Positions 26,832-39,246 of a stretch of 64,000 bases of DNA are shown here, in pieces. Under the pieces are notes generated by a model. That model was not told the origin of the DNA and did not search any database. It was given only the letters and a program-made list of their open reading frames with translations. Origin of the DNA: Phoenix dactylifera (taxonomy: Eukaryota > Streptophyta > Magnoliopsida > Arecales > Arecaceae); NCBI RefSeq assembly GCF_009389715.1, contig NW_024067689.1:434001-498000 (forward strand), read 5' to 3'. Both the position numbers and the translations under genes were made by a program. Each line of letters begins with the position of its first letter. The first letter of the stretch is position 1.

Positions 26832-27322
26832 GAATTTTTTTGCATAAATACTTTTCTAAAAATTTAAGTTTGCATGAATATCTTCTTCAAATCTATATTT
26901 ATATCTGTATCTTTAAAAAATACTACTTTCTGCAAATGCCCCTATTATAACAGTTCTTCTAATACCATTAATAAAAACCATATTTATTTTAATTAAAACT
27001 AAAATAAATTTTTTAAATTACCTTTTTTCTCTTATAAATATGCAAAATTATTTGAATATCCTTGTAAAATTGCTATTTGCTTGTAACCCTTATAAATATT
27101 TTTTTGCATGTCTACCCATTAAGGGTATTTTTGTTATTTTAATTTGAAACTATTAATTTTTTAACAGCATTAGATGGCATGGTATATATGCAAAAATAAG
27201 AATACAAAAAGAATAGAGTAGCAAAAATAAGTATTTTGTGAGGGTATATATATAAATATCAATTTTGAGAAGGTATTTATATAAAATTTGATATTTAGAA
27301 GAATACTCACTTAACAATTTTT
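26832..27322. mobile_element. Foldback MITE-like element, copy 1
   Basis: The left arm (about 26832-26915: TTTTTTGCATAAATACTTTT and on) is mirrored by the right arm (about 27240-27315: GGGTATATATATAAATATC, then ATTTGATATTTAGAAG) as an imperfect inverted repeat of about 75-80 bp. The interior is AT-rich with no coding frame. It abuts a second copy at 27325. Confidence 0.65.
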
Positions 27323-27324
27323 TT

Positions 27325-27801
27325 AGGATTTTTTTGCATGGATACCCTTCTAAATATCGGATTTTGCATGAATATTCTTTCAAAATTGATATTTACATGT
27401 ATACCGTCGTAAAACTCTGTTATTGTACAAATACTTCTAATATAACGGTTGTTCTAACGGTATTAAGAAAAATCATATTTATATTAATTAAAAATAAAAT
27501 AAAATATTGAAATTATGCTATTGACTCTATCTTTTTCTCCTACCATTGGGATCACAATCGCGATCTTTTATAAATGTTTCTATTTGCACATCTACCTATT
27601 AAGAGTATTTTAGTTATTTTAATTTGAAACAGTTAATTTTTTAACGGCGTTAGATTGCATGAGTACATATGCAAAAATAAAAAAAAAAGGTAGAATAGTA
27701 AAATAAATGTTTGAAGAGGGTATATATGTAAATATTAATTTTGAAAGAATATTTATGCAAAATTTGATATTTAGGAAGGTATTTATGCGAGAAAAAAAAA
27801 A
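27325..27801. mobile_element. Foldback MITE-like element, copy 2
   Basis: The left arm (about 27330-27410: TTTTTTGCATGGATACCCTT and on) pairs with the right arm (about 27716-27797, ending GGAAGGTATTTATGCGAG) over about 80 bp with few mismatches. The same internal blocks occur as in copy 1 (a GGTATTAA-AAA-CATATTTAT block and a GTTAGAT-GCATG block), so the two are tandem copies of one family. No transposase is present. Confidence 0.7.
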
Positions 27802-28312
27802 TTTTATATCTAACAAAATCCATAAGTACGGTATCTACGGAACAAAGATATCATCGGTACACGAGAAGGCACGATTTAACGGACAAGATAACCGAAGGGC
27901 GGGCCGCAGCGAAGCTCCCGCCATTCACCAACGCCGCATCTTCCACCCCCCTCGGATATGGTCACCGCCCGCGGCGATCCCTTCGCTTGCGCAGCACCAA
28001 AGCCTGCGGTGCGCCTCGGCCGTGCGGCCTCCCTCGAGATAGGATCACCGCGGGCGATAGAATTACCGCCACGAGGAACTCAATTTTCTTGTAAACCATC
28101 CGGGGGACCTTATTTTAATTCCATGGCCTCCCCTCCCTCCTTTTTTTTTTCTCTTCTTCCGCACCACTTCGCTGCTGTTTCCCATCATACAGAGGACTCG
28201 TCTGGCTTCTGTCTACTATACTTTGGTTTTGATCGTCTTATCTCTTGCTGCGGCTCTTTTCCCTTTTTCATCACCTTCTATCTGCTCCGCATTCAGTAAT
28301 ATACGAAGCAAG
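27802..28312 (+). promoter_or_regulatory. Promoter and noncoding first exon of the ABCC gene
   Basis: A GC-rich island (about 27890-28080) follows the foldback elements. It leads into a pyrimidine-rich leader (28120-28310) that ends at a strong donor, GCAAG|GTGAGT, at 28312/28313. The matching acceptor, ACTAG at 29187-29188, lies 8 bases before the ABCC start codon. This gives a noncoding first exon and an 876-bp 5' UTR intron (28313-29188). The exact transcription start is not visible. Confidence 0.55.
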
Positions 28313-29196
28313 GTGAGTTATTGCATCCTATTATTTTGTTTTCTGTTATTATGTTGTTTTTTTTTAAATGTTTTGGTTTTTAATGGGTTGATGTTCGAAA
28401 TAAACTTCAGATTTGAATGCTTCTAAACATTTTTAAATATTTTTCTTTAAAAAAAAATGGACTAGCTAGTGAAGAATTTCCTCTGGCCATCTTTCCTATT
28501 TCTTAGATATTCATATAGTATGATGGAAACTTTTGAAATCTTGCTTGGTGATGGGGATGCGATTCTACTGTTTAAAGGAGGTCAAGTGCTAGCTACAAGT
28601 TTATTTGATGGAACAGATAGTTGTTGCTCTGGTGTTCTTTTAATCATTCCAGCAGACCAGTTTTTTTTATGCTTTTTATAAGTGAAATAGTAATTTTCAG
28701 TTCTTTTAAAAGCAAGCTCCAGATTCTCATTAGAGTTTGGCAACTTTGTGAAGAGTGATGCAATTTGGCGCATACTCGGAACAAATCGGATATATAGCAT
28801 TAGAAGGTATTGATAATGATGATTGGATTCTATATTTTTCTCTAATTTTAATAGTTATAAATTGTACTGCTTGAATGACAAGAGTTTGTTACCTCTTCTT
28901 TTTTTTTTATTTTTTATTTTTAAGAGAGAATTATTTGAGTATGTAAAATTTCACCATATGGCTCTCTTGTATCAGAATTCTTGCAGCAGTGTTCTTAAAT
29001 ATTGAAAAACAAAGATTGGCTCACCAATAGATTGAAGGGGGTCGATTGGTAGCAGCGTGTGAGTGGGATCACACACAATGGATGCACTCGCACGTAAGCA
29101 TGAATCCATTTTTGTGTCCCTCCCCCCTTAGAAAAATGTGATTACATCGAAATCTTACTCTCATGAAAAACTTGTGTATTTTAACTAGGTGCTCGA

Positions 29197-32100
29197 ATGG
29201 CTTTCTGTGGGGGTTCTATATGCTCCTACCATGGTGGAGATACCTGTGGTCTTGGCAGAATCCTTTACTCCAACACTTGCATGAACCACTTCTTGGTCAT
29301 CTCCATCACTGTGCTTCTCTTCTTCACATTCTTCCTGAATTTCATCCGCAAGGTGTCATCGAGAGTAGTTCGCATGCAGACACTCTTCCGGCTCTCTTCA
29401 TCAATACAAATATCTTCTATGATCTTCAATGTCTCCTTGGGATTGGCTTATCTAGGCCTTGGGTTATGGATGCTGGAGGAAAAATTTAGGAGGGGGGAGG
29501 GCCTTTTCCCTCTGCATTGGTGGCTGGTGGTGTTGTCTCAAGGTGTTACTTGGGCTCTTTCTGGCTTAGCGGTGAGCATCAGAGCCAAACAGCTAGGAGA
29601 GGCCTTCGTCAGGGCCTGGTCAGGAGTCACAGGCGTGTTTGCTGGATTTCTCTGTATCTCCTCCATCTTATGGATCCTTGTAGAGAAGAAAACATCAATA
29701 AAGATTGCTCTTGATGTCTTGTCGCTACCTGGTGCCGTTCTTTTGCTGCTTTCTGCCTTCAAAGGATCCAAAGATGCCGATGACTGTGAGATCATCAATG
29801 ACTCTCTTCATGCACCTCTGAATATCAAGTCCTATGCCAATTCAAATGATTCAGATGGTTCTGTGACTCCCTTTGCAACTGCTGGCTTCTTCAATAGAAT
29901 GTCATTCCGGTGGCTGAACCCTCTGATGAAGAAAGGCTATGAGAAACCCCTGGAGGAGAAAGACATACCTCAGTTAGGTGAGCTAGATCGAACTGAGAGC
30001 CGGTACTCTTTGTTTGTGGAGCAACTGAACAGACAAAAACAGACTAAGCAAACAACTTCACCATCCTTCTTATGGGTAATAGTTTCTTGCCATAAGAAAG
30101 AAATTCTAGTTTCTGGGTTCTTTGCATTGCTTAGGGTCCTTACCTTGTCAGCTGGCCCGATGCTTCTAAATGCCTTCATCAAAGTGTCTGTAGGCATGGG
30201 AACTTTTAAATATGAAGGTTATGTGTTGGCCTTTGGAATGTTTGTGGCAAAATTCTTAGAATCTTTGTCACAGAGGCAGTGGTACTTCCGAACCAGAATG
30301 TTGGGACTGCAGGTGAGGTCATTGCTATCTGCGGCTATTTATCAGAAGCAGCAGAGGCTGTCAAGCTCTGCCAAACTGATCCATTCTTCAGGGGAGATAA
30401 TGAACTACGTTACGGTTGATGCATATAGGATAGGCGAGTTTCCAGTCTGGTTTCATCAAACATGGACAACAAGCCTCCAACTTGGTATTGCTTTAGTAAT
30501 TCTCTACCATGCTGTGGGTCTCGCGACGATTTCTTCCATGGCTGTGATAGTACTTACTGTGCTCTGTAATGCTCCTGTGGCCAAACTACAGCACAGGTTC
30601 CAGACAAGGCTCATGGAAGCTCAGGATAACAGGCTAAAGGCTATGTCAGAGGCTCTGGTGAATATGAAAGTGCTAAAGCTCTATGCGTGGGAAACACATT
30701 TTAGGAAGGTCATTGAAGGGTTGAGAACAGAGGAGTGCAGGTGGCTATCAGCATTTCAGCTACAGAGGGCATATAATAGCTTCCTCTTCTGGTCATCTCC
30801 TGTAGTGGTCTCAGCTGCAACTTTCTTGACTTGCTATCTTCTTGAGGTTCCACTATATCCTAGCAATGTGTTCACCTTTGTGGCCACATTACGTCTTGTG
30901 CAAGATCCAGTGAGATCTATTCCTGATGTTATTGGAGCTGTGATTCAAGCAAAGGTCGCATTTGGAAGGATAGTCAAGTTTCTCGATGCAGCAGAGCTGC
31001 AGAATTGGCATGTTAAAAGGAGGCGCAGCGTGGACCTCAAGCACCCGATAGTAATCAAGTCATCAAACTTTTCTTGGCAAGGCAACCCATCAAAACCTAC
31101 GCTCCGAGACATAAGCTTGGAACTTAAACCTGGGGAAAAGGTGGCTATATGTGGCGAGGTTGGCTCCGGAAAATCAACTCTTTTGGCAGCCATTCTTGGA
31201 GAGGTTCCAAGTACAGAGGGCTTGGTAAGTTTTGATCAATGATATAACCTTCCATTTTGTGGCAGTTAAGAGTATTTAGTTTCCACATTAAATGGTTTCT
31301 GTCATGCTCTTTAAAAGAATACGAGGCTCTTAGTATGTGTGTGTATACCGACAAGTTTGTCTGTCTGCAAGACATACTAATGTTCTGTTTCCTTAACACT
31401 CGTGCATTTATATGTAGTTTCCATCCTGCAAATAAAGCTTCAGAATTATACTTGTGGGCTGCATGTTCATACCTTTATCTTGTACAAATGCATGTTAAAG
31501 GTTTGATTATGCACTTGCTCACAGGATGTTGATGTTTTCGACTAACTTTCTTTTGTGGTTTTCAGTTCTCCACTAACTATACTGAATTGATGTATTTAGG
31601 AGTAACATGTCCTTTCTTCTTGAAATAGCAGATTCAAGTCTGTGGAAAAATTGCATATGTTTCTCAGAGCGCATGGATTCAGACCGGAACTGTACAAGAG
31701 AATATCCTCTTTGGGTCTGCTATGGATAAGCAACGATACCAGGAAGCACTAGAGAAATGTTCTTTGGTCAAGGACCTTGAGATGCTACCCTTTGGAGATC
31801 TTACTGAAATAGGAGAAAGAGGGGTGAATCTCAGTGGTGGTCAGAAACAGCGCATTCAGCTAGCCCGTGCGCTGTACCAAGATGCAGATGTATATCTCTT
31901 GGATGATCCTTTCAGTGCTGTTGATGCCCGTACTGCTACTAGCCTCTTTAAGGTAATGGTTACATTGTGTGCTTGCTTTGTGCTTAATTTTCCTTTGGAT
32001 TGCTGTATAAGATTTTTCCGATCGTATGCAGGAATATGTCATGGGAGCTCTGTCAGCAAAGACAGTCCTATTGGTGACACATCAAGTTGATTTCCTTCCA

Positions 32101-35100
32101 GCCTTTGATTCCATATTGGTTAGTCATCAGACAATCTCCAGGAAATTATTTGACTGCTTCTTCCCTATGTGAAGTGCTCTTTCCACCACCAGTGATGTCC
32201 AACTTTGTAATTTATATGTAACATAGGAATTATCTGCGACACTAAGATTTCCTTCCTAACTTTAATGAATACTTCGAATAACCATGTTTTCATGTCGATT
32301 CATTTTCTTTCTGGATTCTCCCGGAACAGTGAACACCATCACCACTCTTACTTAAAACTGGTTATTTTTCTCCAACAAGCTTTTCATAAAATTCTGGTGC
32401 TGTAGTATTATTTGTTCAAACCACCTTTGCAGTTTAATATAGTGTGCTGTAACTTTAGCTAATAATCCAAGAACGCTATCTGAAATAAATGACTCATGCC
32501 CTTGACAGTTGATGTCTGACGGGGAGGTTCTGCGAGCTGCTCCTTATCATGAACTCTTGGTTTCAAGCAAAGAATTCCAGGATCTTGTCAATGCGCACAA
32601 AGACACTGTTGGTCCTGAAAGGCTTGAGAAGGTTGTTTCTCCTAAAGATAGCGGGATGTCTACGAGTGAGATTGATAACACTTCAAGTAATAAACAGCAA
32701 AAGATGGCAAAATTATCAGGAGAAGTTCAGTTGATTAAAAAAGAGGAGACAGAGAAAGGTGACACCGGTCTAAAGCCGTACTTACAGTATTTGAATCAGA
32801 ACAAAGGCTTCTTGTATTCTGCATTGGCAGTTCTTTCTCATGTGATATTTATAGCTGGGCAGATTTCTCAGAACTCATGGATGGCTGCCAATGTTCAAAA
32901 TCCTCAAGTGAGCACAATGCGGCTTATTACAGTGTACTTGGCAATTGGGTGCAGCACAGCTATCTTCTTGTTATCTAGATCTGTGTTTGTAGTTGTCTTG
33001 GGTCTCCAGTCATCAAAATCCCTGTTTTCTCTTCTTCTCAACTCATTATTCCGTGCGCCGATGTCATTCTTTGATTCTACTCCTCTGGGAAGGATTCTGA
33101 GTCGGGTAAAAATCTAAAAAGCAAAACTTAGTTATAACATATCTCTTGAGATGCCTTCTGGAGAATTTCGATAACGTAACATGTTTGGATCTTATGCAGG
33201 TCTCTTCTGATTTGAGTATAGTTGATCTTGATGTGCCATTCAGCTTAATCTTTAGCATCAGTGCTATGATGAATGTATACAGCAATCTTGTGGTGTTAGC
33301 TGTTGTTACATGGCAAGTATTATTTGTCTCCATACCAATGGTTTATCTAACCATTCGCTTGCAGGTAACATTTATAACTGCAGTATTTGGTGCTAGGTTG
33401 TTCCAGAAATCCTATTTTGTTTATTTAAAAAAAAGCAACCATGGTGCAACTGTATATTTGGATTCACAGGCATACTACTTAGCTTCTGCAAAGGAGCTTA
33501 TGCGGATCAATGGCACCACAAAATCTCTTGTGGCAAATCATTTAGCCGAGTCCGTCGCAGGAGCCGTTACGATCAGGGCCTTTGAAGAGGAAGATCGGTT
33601 CTTTGCCAAAAATCTGGAACTTATTGACAGAAACGCCAGTCCATTCTTCCACAACTTCGCGGCGAGCGAGTGGCTGATCCAACGATTAGAGACTATGAGT
33701 GCTGCTGTTCTTTCAACATCTGCCCTTGTGATGGCTTTACTTCCTCCAGGAACTTTTAGTTCTGGTGAGTTATATTTTGTGTCAAACAAATGCTTGACTT
33801 TGCCGCTGCAACCTCCATTCATTATGTCCTTTAGGATCATGCACATGTTCTTCCATAATACTCATTTTATTTAGAATGAACAACTCCACACAAGATACCT
33901 ATATTACTCACAGAAAAATCAAAGCAGCAAAGAAGTCCCTTCCTCGCCGAGCAGCCACTACAATTTAGCAGTGCTCTCGAAAGACAAATCTTCCCTAAGG
34001 GCAGGCACCATCTCTGGAAAAAGATAAGACTACCATAAGTTAGCTCCTTTCTATATGGTTGAATGACACATTATATTTGTAATATAACTACTAAGAGCAG
34101 CATCTCGAAAATGATAAACTGATAAAAGTTGGCTTCTTTCATTGTTTCACGAAAGTATTATACCCTTCTTGCAGAATTCATAGTATTATTACAACAGAAA
34201 TAAGACAATTATTTGAACATACAAAAGACTCTTTTCTGAAGGAAGCGAAAGTGCTCGACTTCCTGAAAGTATAATCTTAAGAACATGCACAGATGCATTA
34301 TTATACTGACCAATATCTAGGCATTTATGATGAACACATACTTTTCTTCATGCATGCCTTATGAGCCTAGATCAAGATCGGTATTTTTAAAAATTATTAG
34401 TCTTTGAGAATAAATATATACTTATCTGGTTGCTCACTTCTGGGCAGGATTCGTTGGGATGGCACTATCTTATGGCTTCTCATTAAACATGTCCCTTGTT
34501 TTCTCGATTCAAAATCAGTGCACACTTGCAAATTACATCATCTCTGTAGAAAGGCTGAATCAGTATATGCACATTTCAAGTGAAGCCCCAGAAGTTGCAG
34601 AAGGCAACCGGCCTCCACCCAATTGGCCTGCTGTTGGTAGAGTGGAGCTCCAAGATTTAGTGGTGAATAACTCTTGTTTATGTTCGATTCAAAAATAACA
34701 TTGTAAACACTGTATTTTAGTTGTTTGTGCTTACAAATCCTACATTTTAGCAGATCAGATATCGGCCGGATACTCCTCTTGTACTTCAGGGAATCAGTTG
34801 CATATTTGAAGGTGGGCACAAGATTGGGATGGTTGGCCGAACTGGAAGTGGGAAGACTACTCTAATAAGTGCACTGTTTCGTCTTGTTGAGCCTGCTGGA
34901 GGAAAGATCATCATAGATGGCCTCGACATCGCCACAATCGGCCTCCATGATCTGAGGTCTCGTTTTGGGATAATACCTCAAGATCCAACCCTTTTCAATG
35001 GATCTGTTCGGTACAACTTGGATCCTCTCGGACAACATACGGATCAGCAAATATGGGAGGTAATAAATCTTTCTTCTCATGTTGTTAGATCTCTATAAGT

Positions 35101-37317
35101 TTTAGGAACTGCGAGCTGCTTTAGCGAATGATGTTTACCACTATCTGAGTGGAAACTTGCTAGTTTTAAGTAAAAAGGGCTTTCAGATCGGCGACTCATC
35201 TGGTGAATGATCCGAGTTGATTAGTGGACTTGTTAAGACATTATTTTGAAACGGGTGCAGAGGGCAGAGCGTATCCTGCTTGAGAGGGATTCAACCATAG
35301 TGATCCATTAGATCCGGATGGGGGACCGAGGAGGGTGATAATCCTCTGTTGAGTGCCATCTGGAGGATAGCAGGCAATTGCAGGACCTTTCAGGCCGTAC
35401 ATACATGCGAATAGGGCTGCAAACTAGGTCGCCTCATTTGCTGCTTAATATTCCGACGAGGTCCTCTGGATACACCAACAGGGTTCTCCTTCATTGCTTT
35501 GTCATTTCTTGTCTTTTAATTCTATTGGTTGTACTCATGCTGGAGTAGTGTAAGTTGTGCAAAAAAAATAAAAAGGCAATTGTAAGGGGGAGTCTCTTTA
35601 TAGTTTACACAATTAAAATAGGTCTTGTTGTGTCTAAAAGGAGATGATTACCATAATGACATCCAAATCAGTAGATATTTCAGGGTTATTTGCAAGATAA
35701 AGTCTACAGAGGCTGCTTTAAAATGACTGCCATATGGATGATAGAGTACCAAACTCAACACCATCAATATCTACCGGGGCTGCTTATTTGAAGCCATATG
35801 CATTATACAACTATTACATACTGTTTTCTTCGCCTTTATACCTATATATTCACCAAACAGCTCTATATTTATGTGTGTGTTCAGACAATGACAAATTTTC
35901 AAGTAATTCAGACTAGTTTATGGTTGTTAAAACCTCTAGGGGATATTAATATTACTATACTTTCTTTAGTTGCCATTGTAACTATTATTGCTGTCTGGAT
36001 GCATTTTCTTGCATGTTTTGAAGGTCCTTGACAAATGTCAGCTACGAGAAGCTGTTCAAGAGAAAGAACAGGGGCTGGATTCATTAGGTAATAATCGATC
36101 TCCATCGTATGTTTTTTGTATATAATATTAACAGCGACCGACATTATCTTCATTATCATCAAATTATACTAACAGCGATGTCATGCAGTTGTCGAGGATG
36201 GATCGAATTGGAGCATGGGGCAGCGACAATTATTCTGTTTGGGACGTGCCCTGTTAAGGAGAAGTCGCGTGCTAGTGCTAGATGAAGCCACTGCATCAAT
36301 CGACAATGCCACGGATGCAATTCTTCAAAGAACCATAAGAACAGAATTTGCAGGTAGCACAGTCATTACTGTTGCTCATAGAATCCCAACAGTGATGGAC
36401 TGCACAATGGTGCTTGCTATTAGTGATGGTGAGTTCCCTGTGTCTATGCAATGCAAGCTCAGTCATCACAACAAAAATTAGTTCTTCTGCCCTGAAACTT
36501 TTAAGGTCTATGCATGTATATAAACCAAAAAAAAGGAAAACAGCATAATTAATAAGACTAATTACCAGCTATGAGCAGATAATATTTCTTGCCAGTATAG
36601 ATTCTAGTCCAAAATGCTTTTACCAAGCATTACTCATCACTAAAAAGAAGGGCTAAAATTAGATTTTAAGTTGATCAGACGAGTAGCAAAGCCTTGATCT
36701 TTTCTTTTTTTTGAGGTACAAAAGGATGAAATGCATGTACTGTCACTGTGTCACCTGATTTCGAGTCTCCATGCTTAATTTTCAAGAATTTTCACATTTT
36801 GTCAAGCCTACTTGGTGTCCTGTTTGTCATGAATATCAGAATTTCTTTACCATGCTATATGGCATTGTCATGAGCTAAACTCTGTAGATAATTGTCTCTT
36901 GTCGCTAGTAACTTCCTTTAATTCATGGGTAGACATTTATATGGCGTTTTCTGACTCGTCTAATCCTATTTGCGGTCTTCTAAAGACCTCTTTTTTTTTT
37001 TTATTCTGCTGGTGGTAATGAATTAGCCATCTCCATCACAAAATTGAGCGACTTTTGCTATGAAAAATTCCAAGACAGCTTGTCTCCCCTCTTTTTTCTC
37101 CTTTTATCAAACCACAGTCTTAATGGGTACATTCTGTGATTGATGGGTAGAATCTTTCATCTCATGGGAAGCTGTTCCTTTTCTGACAGGGAAATTAGTG
37201 GAGTACGATTGCCCACAGAAACTGATGAAGAGTGAGGGGTCTCTGTTTGCGGAGCTTGTCAAGGAGTATGGTTCTCATACTGCAAATGCTGAAATCCAGT
37301 CCACAAATTCACAGTGA
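29197..37317 (+). CDS. ABCC10-like: ABC transporter, subfamily C (MRP type, ABCC10-like)
   Basis: A full-size MRP-type exporter, probably in the tonoplast or plasma membrane, moving organic anions or conjugates; the substrate cannot be read from sequence. Eleven coding exons (29197-31224, 31632-31952, 32032-32118, 32509-33105, 33200-33364, 33470-33764, 34448-34662, 34754-35059, 36024-36087, 36189-36428 and 37190-37317) join in frame into 1481 residues. Order: five-helix TMD0 (about 30-190), TMD1 (about 290-590), NBD1 with Walker [10 protein letters not shown] (about 653), signature LSGGQKQR (about 743) and Walker B VYLLDD; TMD2 (about 880-1190); NBD2 with Walker [10 protein letters not shown] (about 1263), signature-type SMGQRQ and Walker [11 protein letters not shown]. 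The aspartate after NBD1 Walker B, in place of the catalytic glutamate, is normal for ABCC. The first codon follows a 5' UTR intron. Intron 8 carries a LINE tail; the coding sequence is unbroken. Confidence 0.95.
35245..35575 (+). mobile_element. 5'-truncated LINE tail inside ABCC intron 8
   Basis: Plus-strand frames read [18 protein letters not shown] (near 35270-35340) and then [11 protein letters not shown] (near 35370-35400). These match the RNase H domain of the intact LINE (EGDSSIVIDWIRGADR and EFQAVHVFREAN). Stops and indels follow. The element ends in an A-rich tail, GTGCAAAAAAAATAAAAAGG, near 35575. It sits in the gene's own orientation, well clear of both splice sites. Confidence 0.8.
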
Positions 37318-38629
37318 AGTTAAAACTTCTTGCTCCCAGTTTTGGTTGCATTCCAAACCCGGATTCGATCAGGAAAATGGAGGTGCCTCAGTTCTCATTC
37401 TATAAATACATGATAAAGCTGCATCATCTTTTCCAGTTATTTGAAATCAAATTGCTATCTCCATCCACACCCGGTGATTAACTGACTGACTGCACCTTGG
37501 ACATGAAGTGGGTAAGGAATACTGATATGGCATTTCTCTTATTTGCTCATGTATTTAAAAGGCTTGTTCAGGATACTGTAGCAACCTATGCCGTGTATTT
37601 CATAGTACTCTACTATTTTCTGGAAAATTGCTGGCCGAGTATATATGGAGACAGGACTTTATCTTAAAGCCTTTGCATTGCTTTATTCTTTTCCACCTGC
37701 ATATACTGATTTGGTTCTCTCATATTGCCAGCAACTCCTTTTATGAATTGGATGTGGTAAAAACTCAGCTCTCCAATGCATAGACCTCCCATTAAAACAA
37801 GAAATGTGATTTCATGAGCCTTTTTTCCTTGCTGTGCATCTTATTCTTTGATCGAGTGCCGATTCTAGGGCTCAGCTCCAATCTTCTGATCCAGTTCATG
37901 TGACATGCATGCCAAATGTGATGTTCCTAATCACAGTAGCAAAGGCTTTATTGCAGTAACTTCATCTGCTCTTGCGAATCTCAACGGTCCGATCATCCGA
38001 CTGTATGATTTCAAGTAGGACTGAGAGATAATGCTGCAAGGAAGCTGCCAGTCACCCACAAGCCTTCATTTTAGAACATGGTCCTGTGGAATCTGTGTGA
38101 CATGCCTCCGACCAGCTGAGAAACCTTTTCTGAATATTTCCAACTAAGTTCTCAGGAGGAAACCATGTCAACAGCGAAATGCTGTAATAAGCTATTATTT
38201 AACTCCACACAGTTAGAGGCGGACCACAACTCGACCCAACTAATGTGCATCAAGCATCATTTGAGAAATGTACAGAATTTCATTTGATAATGAGGATTTC
38301 ACAGCCCTCAAAGGAACTTGACAGAAACTGATGATAGTTGTCTAAAAGTTTCAATGGTCATGCCTCATCGTTTAAGAACAAAAAGGAATGAATGCTATGT
38401 GTAAATCATGAAACTATTTCAAAATTAACCGATATTCAAAGATATAGTAGTTCTGCTATCTCATTAAACACGGCCCCTCCTAGTCTTTTCATTCCTACAG
38501 GATTTTGGAAGCTGGGACTTAACGTTCTCAAGCAAAGTTAGGAACAGGCACCTCTACCTAGCCAAACGAATCCCTGTTCTGTCCTTTGAGATCACTAAAT
38601 CATCCTGTGAGACCACTGGTCGGATGGAT
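37318..38629. other. 3' flank of the ABCC gene; no gene seen
   Basis: The ABCC 3' UTR probably occupies the first few hundred bases. Beyond it there is no frame with domain or splice support and no clear repeat. Confidence 0.5.
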
Positions 38630-39246
38630 CTAAAAACCTCTAACACCCCCACACTGACAGCCGTTACAAAAACCTTCTTCACAGAGTTCGCATGATTTAG
38701 TTGCAGTATCTCGAGTGTGCCAGTCTTTGTGGGCAGTCCTCAGCCCTACAGCTCGTGCCAAGCCCTCAGCTATCAGTCTTCCACAGCCGACACCAGTTCT
38801 GCAATCTTCAGCAAGTGCAAAACGAAGTGTCCGTCTTCGAAGCAAGAAGATCAAATCCCTTGGGTTGGAAGAAAGCTGGCTGAAAGAAGAAGATACTTTG
38901 TTCATCAACTCTCTCACAGCAGGAGACCTTGCAAAGTTGGGGAAGAAGTGTGGGCTGATTCTGGGCGAGGAAGATTCTGCAGGGTATATTCAGAACATGG
39001 AAAACCTGAAAATCTAGTGCTATAGACTTAGCTGAGCAGTTTGTGCAATGTTTGCTTCCTTCTATGATTATCCTAACTCTTCCACTTTTGTTCCTTGTCG
39101 TGCCTTAGCGCAAGCGTTTTGTACAACAAGTTTTGAATGGAAGAATATATATGGGTTATTGGCTTTCAGTATTCACTGGGTATTATCAAACGAGTCCTCA
39201 TAAGCAGGAAATGGGGAACTTGGTGTCTGCAACCTCTGGTGAGTAA

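Noticed and set aside
29197..31242. Treating the first ABCC exon alone as a truncated transporter
   Set aside because: A clear donor at 31224 and downstream exons with matching phases restore NBD1, TMD2 and NBD2.
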